Source: Myxococcales bacterium (GTDB lineage Bacteria; Myxococcota_A; Polyangia; Fen-1088). From it: a DNA stretch of 12,920 nucleotides. Positions 7,095 through 12,920 of this stretch are shown here, in pieces. Under the pieces are notes generated by a model, which made no database searches, was not told the DNA's origin, and worked only from the letters and a program-made list of their open reading frames with translations. Position 1 is the stretch's first letter. Each line of letters starts with the position of its first letter. The stretch is taken from the NCBI GenBank assembly GCA_003170035.1, contig PMZX01000233.1, positions 10,250 to 23,169 on the forward strand, read 5' to 3'. A program made the translations under genes and the position numbers.

Positions 7095-10000
7095 CTACTT
7101 GGGCAGAGCAGCGAGCGCCTGTCTGAGGGCTCCATTCTTGCCATCGATCTCCAGCCCGCGCTCGAACATGTTGCGAGCCTTGGGCAGCTCGCCCGCCTCC
7201 TGGTGCAGCTTGCCGAGCGCGAGGTAGATCTGCGCCTTGCTCAACCCCACCGCCTTCTCATCGAAGGCCTGCAGGAGCAAGGTGCGGTAGTACTTGCGCG
7301 CGTTTTGGCCGTCATTCTGTTCGACCGCAAGATGCGCCAGCGCAGCCAGCGTGGTTGCCTGCGTGGGATCGATCTGGTACGCCGCCAGGAAGCGCTGCTT
7401 GGCCAACGCCAGATCGCCGCGTGCTTCGGCGAACCTGCCTAGCAGAACCTGCAGGCGTGCCACGTTCTTCGGTTGTTTGGCCCTGGCAAACTGATCCGCC
7501 AATTGCGAGAGCGCGAATTCGCCCTCATCGACCCGACCGGCTGCGATGAGCGCAGTGCCCAGCCGCTCCTGCACAACCACATCCCCGGGCGACAGGCTGA
7601 GCAGCCGTTCCAGTGGAGCTACCGACTTGTCAGGCGCAGCCAAGGGCCCCGCATACAGCGATGCGATCTCGGAGAGCAGCGCCTTGCGCTTGCCTTCGTC
7701 GGGCTCGAACCCTTCACGCACCTCAAGCAGCTTCACCACCTGACCCGGGTTGTTCGCCGCTCGGGCCAGCTCCTCCAGGGCAACCACGGCAACCAGGCAG
7801 GTGGGGTCCTGGTCCAAGGCCGAGTGGTAGAGAGCGGCCACCTCGTCGACAGAGGTTCCGGTGGCCGCCCTCACCTTGGCCATGCGGCAGAGGAGCATGG
7901 CCCGGTCTTTGGGCGACGAAGCGACCTCGGCCGCCTTTTTCAAGGCTTCATTGGCTTCCTCCCAGCGCTCTTCGCTCTCGTGGATCTGCGCCACCGCGAG
8001 CAAGGATGGGAAGTGATGCGGATCTCGTGCCAGAACGGCCTGCAGGGCTTCCAGCGCGCTGTCCGTGGCGCCCAGCTTCTCGCCCCATATGCTGGCCACA
8101 GAAACGCGACAGGCCAGTTCCGCCTCGGCCTGACCGGTGCGCGCCTCGATTTCCGCCCGACGTTCCAGCACCTCGATCAGCTCGTGCCAGCGCTCGAGCG
8201 CGGCCAAGATCCGCTCGGTCTCGGCAAAGGCCTCGCGGTTCTCCGGATCGGCGTCCAGCACCTGGTGCAGGTACACCAGCGCGCGGTCCGCATCGTTGAG
8301 CCGATCGGCCGCGTTGCGCGCCAGGCGGGTCAGGACCGGAACGCAGTCGAGTCCGTGGACAGCGGACAGTTGCCGCAGCAACGCCTCCTCCAGCGCCGCG
8401 AAGTCGTTGCGCTTCTCCTCGATGTCGGCGAGGGCCGCCAGGGCGACGGGGTCTTGCGGTGCCAGATCGAGCGCCTCACGGAACGCCCCTGCGGCGCCAT
8501 CGAGATCGGACAAGGGCCCGGCCATGAGCGCGCCCATGCGGACGTAGAGTGCTGCGCGCTGGGCGTTATCCTCAATCACTTGCGCCTTCTCGGTCAACAC
8601 TTCGACCAAGCCGGCAAGGTTGCCCGCCTTCTCGTGCAGGCGCGCCAACTCGTCGAGGGCCTGCAGGTTGGACTCGTCGCCCTCTCGCCCTGACTGCCAG
8701 GCGGCGATGGCCCTCGCGACATCGCCGCGCTCTTCGTGCAGCTTGGCGGCCTCGCTATAGAGCGCCAACCGGCGCGTCGGATCCAGATCCAGCGCGCCCC
8801 TTCGCTCAAGCATCAGGGCCACCTTTTGCCCGTCACCTCGACGACGATAGAGCGCCTCCACAGCCTCCAGCGCGGCTGTGTTTTCCGGTTCGGCTTCCAA
8901 TACCCGCGCGTAGATCCGCTCGGCTGCGTCTTCGTTCTCGCTACCCCCCGCCCGTAGATATTGGCTTGCCGCCCGCATCCCCATCTGGACCAACGCCGAT
9001 CCGTCAAGCGCGTCCAGCACCGCCTCCAGCCGGCGCGCGGCCTCGACGGGCGTGCCCGCTCCCTCGGCCACCCGTTCGATCTGGTCGGCGGTTTCCCAGG
9101 CCAGCGGATCCTCCCTCAGGGCATTGCCCAGGGCGTCCAGTGCACGCGGCAGGTCGGCGAGATGCGTCTCCGCCAGATCGGCGATGCGCCGCCACAGTTC
9201 CGCCCGATGGTTGGCGTCCTCAGCGCGCAAGAGCCGCGCCTGGGCGAGCGCCGCCAATTCGACGAAGTCACCGCGCGCTTCAGCCAGGGGTTCCAGAATG
9301 TCGAGCACACCGTCAGGCGGCTCTGCGCCGGCCGCCATCGCGCGCAGGGCGGCCAAGGCCACGCCCTGCGTGGGCACACATTCGAGCGCAGCCCGGAAGG
9401 CGTTGATGGCCCCATCGGGATCGGCCAGGTGGTGCAAGCGCAACTCGCCCAGGGCAGCCCAGCAGTCCGCCTGGGTCGACCCGTGCATCGCGATCTCGGC
9501 CTGGCGGGCCAACACCTCTTCCAGATCGGAATACTGTTCAAGCCCGCGCAGCAGGGTGTCCAGATGTCCCAGCGCCTCCGCCTCACCGCCCGGGAAGCCC
9601 GCCACTTCACGCCAGAGCTCGACCGCCCTTGCCGGGTTGGCCAGCGACTGCTCGTACAGTGCGGCCAGGCGCGAGGCCAGCCAGTGTTGCACCTTGGTGT
9701 CGTAGCTGTCTTTCAGGCGCTCCTCGTAGATCTTGGCCAGCTCGGGCAGCGCGCCTTGGGCACCCGCCAGGCGCTCCAGCTCCGCGCGGGCCGTGGCATC
9801 CCCGGCGTCCTCGGCCAGTGCCCTGGCCCAGGTGGCAAAGGCTGCCGCCGGTTCTTGCAGCGCCTGCTCCGCGACCCGCGCCATCTCGGCCAGGGTCGCC
9901 AGGCGCCGGGCCGGATCGTCCTCGCCGAGCAGACGCAGCTCGAGCAGTTCCACCAGCGACCGCCACTCCTGCCCTGCCCGCAGCACCGGCTCCAGCACCG

Positions 10001-12920
10001 CAATGGCCATCGCGCGATGGTCCTCGTGGCGCGCCAGCTCCCAGAGAGCCGCGCGTGCCTTGTCATGGTTCGCCGTCCGCGCGAGGATGGCGCGATATCG
10101 GTCGACGGCGCCCGCCACATCGCTGAGCTCCGCCTGCACCAGTTGCGCGGCCCGCAGGGCGAGCGCATCTCGCTTCTCGGAGGTACGCTCCCCACGCGCC
10201 CGAGCGTCGAGCACTTCGACCAGCTCAACGTGCTTGCCTTCGCGGCCGTAGATCTGGCCGATGAACTCGAGCGCCTCGGCGTCGTCGGGATCGAGGCCCA
10301 GGATCGCGCGCAACTGGCTGGCCGCCTCCGAGGCGTCGTTCAGTTTCTCGTCGTAAAGGTGGGCCGCCTGGAACCAGAGGCGACGCAAAGTCACCACGTC
10401 ATGGGAGGCCTCGACCTTCCGCTGCAGCACCTCGGCCAGGCTGGTCCAGTCGCCCACCTCGCCGTAGAGGCGTTCGAGGGCATCGAGCGCTTCTGTGCTT
10501 TCCTCATCCATGTCGAGCACCGAACGCCAAGCCGCGATGGCCTTGTCGGGCTGCCCGAGCACCTTCTCGTGCAGCACGGCGACCCGCTTGGCCAGTTGCT
10601 CGCGCTCGCGTGCCTCCACCACCACCTCGGCATGCTTCTCCAAGGTTTCGGCCAGCTCGGCCGCACGGCCCGCGGCCTCGAACAGACGTTCGATGGCCAC
10701 GAAGGCCTGCTGGTGGTCGGGTCGGGAGGAAATGGCATCGCGCCACGCCGCGATCGCCCGATCGGGTGTCGCCAGCCGCTCCTCGAAAATCTTGGCCTGG
10801 CGCGCGTACAGATCGGCGCGCAGGTCCGGAACCAAGGTCGACTCGACACCCTTGTCCAGGATGTCCACCAGCCGTTGCCAGCCGTTGGCTCCCGCGGCCA
10901 GGCCGTCCAACTCAGCCAGCGTCAAGACGTCCGACACATCCTCCAGCCAGGCCCGTCCCAGCGCATCCAGCGCCTCGGTGGGACGAGCGAGCTGGACTTC
11001 CGCGGCTGCCTTCTCGCGCAACGCAGCCACGCGGCGAGGCGGATCCTCGACCGTCTCCAGTCGAACCTCCAGGATGTCGGACAGCTTGCGCAGGCTGCGC
11101 AAGGTCCGGTAGGCGGGCTCCAGCAATTCGGCCACCCGCACCCGCTGCTCCGGATCCCCCAGCATTCCCTCCAGCGCCGCAATCGCGTTGGGATGGCCCG
11201 AGGTTCGCGCCAGAATCTCGCCGTAGTAGTCGACAGCGACCGACGCATGACCGAGGCGCTTGCTCTCCACCTCGGCCAGTTCCAGGCTGATGGCATCTTT
11301 GGCGGTGACGCCCTCGGCCCGCCCCAACATCCAGACCAGGTGGTCCCGCAGATCTTCCCAGCGTTCCTCGGCGGCCAGAAGCTGCTCCAACGATGCGGCA
11401 GCGAGGGCGTCGTCGGGCTCGATCTCCAAGACAGCGCGCAGCGAATCCACCGCCGCGTTGATCTGCGACAGGTTTTCCTCACTGATGCGCGCACTCCGGC
11501 GCAGCAGATCAGCGCGTTCCGCGGGCGATTCGACCAGACGCACCTGCTCGTCGAGCAGGTCACGCAACTCCGTCCACGCCTCCCAGCGTTCGAGCGCCTC
11601 CTCGAAGATCTCCGCAGCCGCGCGGTTGCCCGGCTGGGCCTCGAGGTAGCGGCGATAGTGCCGGTGCGCGGCTTCGCGATCGCCCAGTTCCTGGTCGTAG
11701 ACCCGAATGGCCATGCGGACCAGTGCCAACACCTCGTCGGGGTTGGACAACTCGTCGTCGAGGAACTCGTCGAGCAGCTTGCCCACGTCGCGCCAACGGT
11801 CCAGCTTGGGCGCCAGGCGCAGCAAGCGCTCCTGCGCCGCCCGATCGGTGGCCTTCTCCTGGAACACGCGGCCGTACCAATTGAAGGCCTCGTCCCAATC
11901 TTCGATCTGCTCCTCGTAGATCTGGGCGATTCGCTTCGTCCAGGTCAAACGCTGCTCGGGATCCTCGCTGTACTGGAGGCGTAGGCTGTCGATCGCCACC
12001 AGCTCCTTCCAGGCGCTGCGCCGGATGTAGACCGGTTCCAGCAGGGTAGCAGCCGTCATGCGCGCCTCTGGGTCTTCCAACAGGTCTCGCAGGATCTGGA
12101 TGCTCGGCTCGTGGTCCGGTTCGCGCTCCAAGACCTGGCCCAGGTACTCGAGGGCGCGCTCGCGGTTGGCCAATTCGATGCGATGGATCTCGGCCAGGCG
12201 GAAACGCAGCTCGATGTCTTGGTCGCGGCTCAGGTCCCGTTCCAGCCGGCGTTCGAGCAGGTTCACCAGGTCGTTCCAGCGTCGCAACTCGACGTATAGG
12301 GCGTCCAGCGCCGCCACCGCGTCCGCGTCACCCGGCGACAACGTCCACACCCGCTCCCAGGCCGCGATGGCCTCGTCCTGTCTTGCCAGGCGAACCGCCA
12401 GGCTACCCGCCTCGCGCCGCAGAACCACTTCGGTCTTGGGCGTCTCAGCCAAGTCCGCCCGCCGCAAGATGACTTCATAGAGCGATGCCAAATTCTCCTG
12501 CTGGCGAAAGATCCGTTCCATGGCCGCCAGGGCCGCGTCGTCGTCCGGCCGCCGTTCGGCGATGCGGTTGAAGTAGTCGATGGCCAGCGGCAAGTCGCCC
12601 AGGCCCAGGGCATGCTCGGCGACGGCCCGCTGCAGACGCAGGCGAGTCTCCTCGGCCAAAACGTCGGCCTCCACGGCGCGATAGAGATCGATGACATCGA
12701 TCACCTTGTCGCTGCCCGGCGCCAGCGCGAGCCGTTCGTAGTTATCGAGCAGCCGGCCCAGGTCGGGATCGGACGTCCCATCGCGTATTGCGGCGGTCCA
12801 GGTGTCGAGCGCCGCCTGTTTGTCGCCCAGCTTGCTCTCCTGGATCTCGGCCAGGCGCGCCCGGTAGCCGGCTCGAGCCCGCGCGTCCTCGGCCAGATCG
12901 ATGAAGACCCGCAGGACGCG
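7095..12920 (-). CDS. Giant TPR-like solenoid protein (N-terminus beyond right edge)
   Basis: At least 1941 residues in one open frame, running off the right edge. The first internal start candidate is GTG 12704, but the 72 codons upstream of it continue the same repeat pattern (for example a helix ending ESKLGD, then AALDTW), so the true start is outside. Numbering from 12704, the protein is almost entirely helix-turn-helix repeats. Each 72-residue unit has four helices with the themes LxxRxAxLyEexLgD, AIxxWRxVLexDPdd, ALxALExLY and WxxLxxVLerR, that is, two TPR-like hairpins. Four units carry an extra LEP-containing segment. The last about 115 residues change to ordinary 34-residue TPRs (GDLALAKQRF...IDP; GELPKARNMF...IDG). 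No catalytic domain is visible. TPR arrays are protein-binding scaffolds; partners and cellular location are unknown because the N-terminus is missing. The glycosyltransferase follows on the same strand after 119 nt (74 nt if its TTG start is used). Confidence 0.9.
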   Translation of the reverse strand, partial: RVLRVFIDLAEDARARAGYRARLAEIQESKLGDKQAALDTWTAAIRDGTSDPDLGRLLDNYERLALAPGSDKVIDVIDLYRAVEADVLAEETRLRLQRAVAEHALGLGDLPLAIDYFNRIAERRPDDDAALAAMERIFRQQENLASLYEVILRRADLAETPKTEVVLRREAGSLAVRLARQDEAIAAWERVWTLSPGDADAVAALDALYVELRRWNDLVNLLERRLERDLSRDQDIELRFRLAEIHRIELANRERALEYLGQVLEREPDHEPSIQILRDLLEDPEARMTAATLLEPVYIRRSAWKELVAIDSLRLQYSEDPEQRLTWTKRIAQIYEEQIEDWDEAFNWYGRVFQEKATDRAAQERLLRLAPKLDRWRDVGKLLDEFLDDELSNPDEVLALVRMAIRVYDQELGDREAAHRHYRRYLEAQPGNRAAAEIFEEALERWEAWTELRDLLDEQVRLVESPAERADLLRRSARISEENLSQINAAVDSLRAVLEIEPDDALAAASLEQLLAAEERWEDLRDHLVWMLGRAEGVTAKDAISLELAEVESKRLGHASVAVDYYGEILARTSGHPNAIAALEGMLGDPEQRVRVAELLEPAYRTLRSLRKLSDILEVRLETVEDPPRRVAALREKAAAEVQLARPTEALDALGRAWLEDVSDVLTLAELDGLAAGANGWQRLVDILDKGVESTLVPDLRADLYARQAKIFEERLATPDRAIAAWRDAISSRPDHQQAFVAIERLFEAAGRAAELAETLEKHAEVVVEAREREQLAKRVAVLHEKVLGQPDKAIAAWRSVLDMDEESTEALDALERLYGEVGDWTSLAEVLQRKVEASHDVVTLRRLWFQAAHLYDEKLNDASEAASQLRAILGLDPDDAEALEFIGQIYGREGKHVELVEVLDARARGERTSEKRDALALRAAQLVQAELSDVAGAVDRYRAILARTANHDKARAALWELARHEDHRAMAIAVLEPVLRAGQEWRSLVELLELRLLGEDDPARRLATLAEMARVAEQALQEPAAAFATWARALAEDAGDATARAELERLAGAQGALPELAKIYEERLKDSYDTKVQHWLASRLAALYEQSLANPARAVELWREVAGFPGGEAEALGHLDTLLRGLEQYSDLEEVLARQAEIAMHGSTQADCWAALGELRLHHLADPDGAINAFRAALECVPTQGVALAALRAMAAGAEPPDGVLDILEPLAEARGDFVELAALAQARLLRAEDANHRAELWRRIADLAETHLADLPRALDALGNALREDPLAWETADQIERVAEGAGTPVEAARRLEAVLDALDGSALVQMGMRAASQYLRAGGSENEDAAERIYARVLEAEPENTAALEAVEALYRRRGDGQKVALMLERRGALDLDPTRRLALYSEAAKLHEERGDVARAIAAWQSGREGDESNLQALDELARLHEKAGNLAGLVEVLTEKAQVIEDNAQRAALYVRMGALMAGPLSDLDGAAGAFREALDLAPQDPVALAALADIEEKRNDFAALEEALLRQLSAVHGLDCVPVLTRLARNAADRLNDADRALVYLHQVLDADPENREAFAETERILAALERWHELIEVLERRAEIEARTGQAEAELACRVSVASIWGEKLGATDSALEALQAVLARDPHHFPSLLAVAQIHESEERWEEANEALKKAAEVASSPKDRAMLLCRMAKVRAATGTSVDEVAALYHSALDQDPTCLVAVVALEELARAANNPGQVVKLLEVREGFEPDEGKRKALLSEIASLYAGPLAAPDKSVAPLERLLSLSPGDVVVQERLGTALIAAGRVDEGEFALSQLADQFARAKQPKNVARLQVLLGRFAEARGDLALAKQRFLAAYQIDPTQATTLAALAHLAVEQNDGQNARKYYRTLLLQAFDEKAVGLSKAQIYLALGKLHQEAGELPKARNMFERGLEIDGKNGALRQALAALPK
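7442..12920 (-). repeat. Degenerate 216-bp coding repeats (72-residue solenoid units)
   Basis: Protein-level repeats numbered from codon 12704. The conserved W/L position recurs at 71, 143, 232, 304, 377, 449, 537, 609, 681, 753, 825, 914, 986, 1058, 1147, then about 1217-1220, 1292, 1363, 1435, 1506 and 1591. The usual step is 71-73 and four steps are 88-89. AIAAW occurs at 112, 650, 722 and 1332; in all four copies its Trp lies 27 residues before the W/L position. DNA copies are diverged, so this is an old amplification rather than a recent tandem duplication. Confidence 0.8.

Noticed and set aside
8961..11984. A 1007-codon open frame on the + strand, antisense to the giant TPR gene.
   Set aside because: Its translation is low-complexity and rich in Gln, Arg, Gly and Leu. 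It mirrors the periodic coding strand, and the TPR frame explains the region. Long antisense frames are expected opposite G/C-ending codons.
12702..12704. GTG as the true start of the giant TPR protein.
   Set aside because: The same repeat pattern and coding composition continue in frame to the right edge.
1..12920. CRISPR arrays, tRNA/rRNA genes, insertion sequences, integrases or a phage-defence cassette.
   Set aside because: No short direct-repeat array, cloverleaf, transposase or nuclease motif was seen. The MazG-like protein alone, beside pckG, does not indicate a defence system.

Overview
The window is GC-rich (about two-thirds G+C by eye) and densely coding, with strong G/C preference at third codon positions. 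It shows no mobile elements, tRNA or rRNA genes, or CRISPR array. Long alpha-solenoid proteins (HEAT and TPR), a GTP-type PEP carboxykinase and small lipoprotein-like proteins together suggest a Myxococcota or other deltaproteobacterial-type Gram-negative. That assignment is inference; no phylogenetic marker gene is present.

Layout, left half (+ strand): (1) the 3' part of a large protein with a discoidin-like beta domain followed by HEAT-type helical repeats, open at the left edge and ending at 2458; (2) a single-domain MazG-like/dCTPase-like nucleotide pyrophosphohydrolase, 2493-2846, with a clear ribosome binding site; (3) pckG, GTP-dependent phosphoenolpyruvate carboxykinase, 2905-4677. 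A strong hairpin at 4712-4739, T-rich on the exit side of both strands, closes pckG and the converging gene on the other strand.

Layout, right half (- strand, read right to left): (4) the C-terminal 1941 residues of a giant TPR-like solenoid protein, open at the right edge and ending at 7095; (5) a multi-membrane-span GT-C/PMT-type glycosyltransferase, about 6975-5293; (6) a 99-residue coiled-coil lipoprotein candidate, 5095-4796, with its own candidate promoter (TTGACA) and a perfect GCCCGGG inverted repeat just upstream.

The most notable structure is in the giant TPR protein. It has a precise 72-residue period (216 nt in the DNA). At four places the spacing becomes 88-89 residues by insertion of an extra segment of about 17 residues carrying a Leu-Glu-Pro (LEP) motif. 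Four AIAAW motifs confirm this arithmetic exactly. The periodic pattern continues through the nominal GTG at 12704 to the window edge, so that codon is not the true start. Nothing shows that the genes form one system. pckG is central metabolism, the pyrophosphohydrolase is nucleotide-pool housekeeping, and the TPR/GT pair may be an envelope-related unit.
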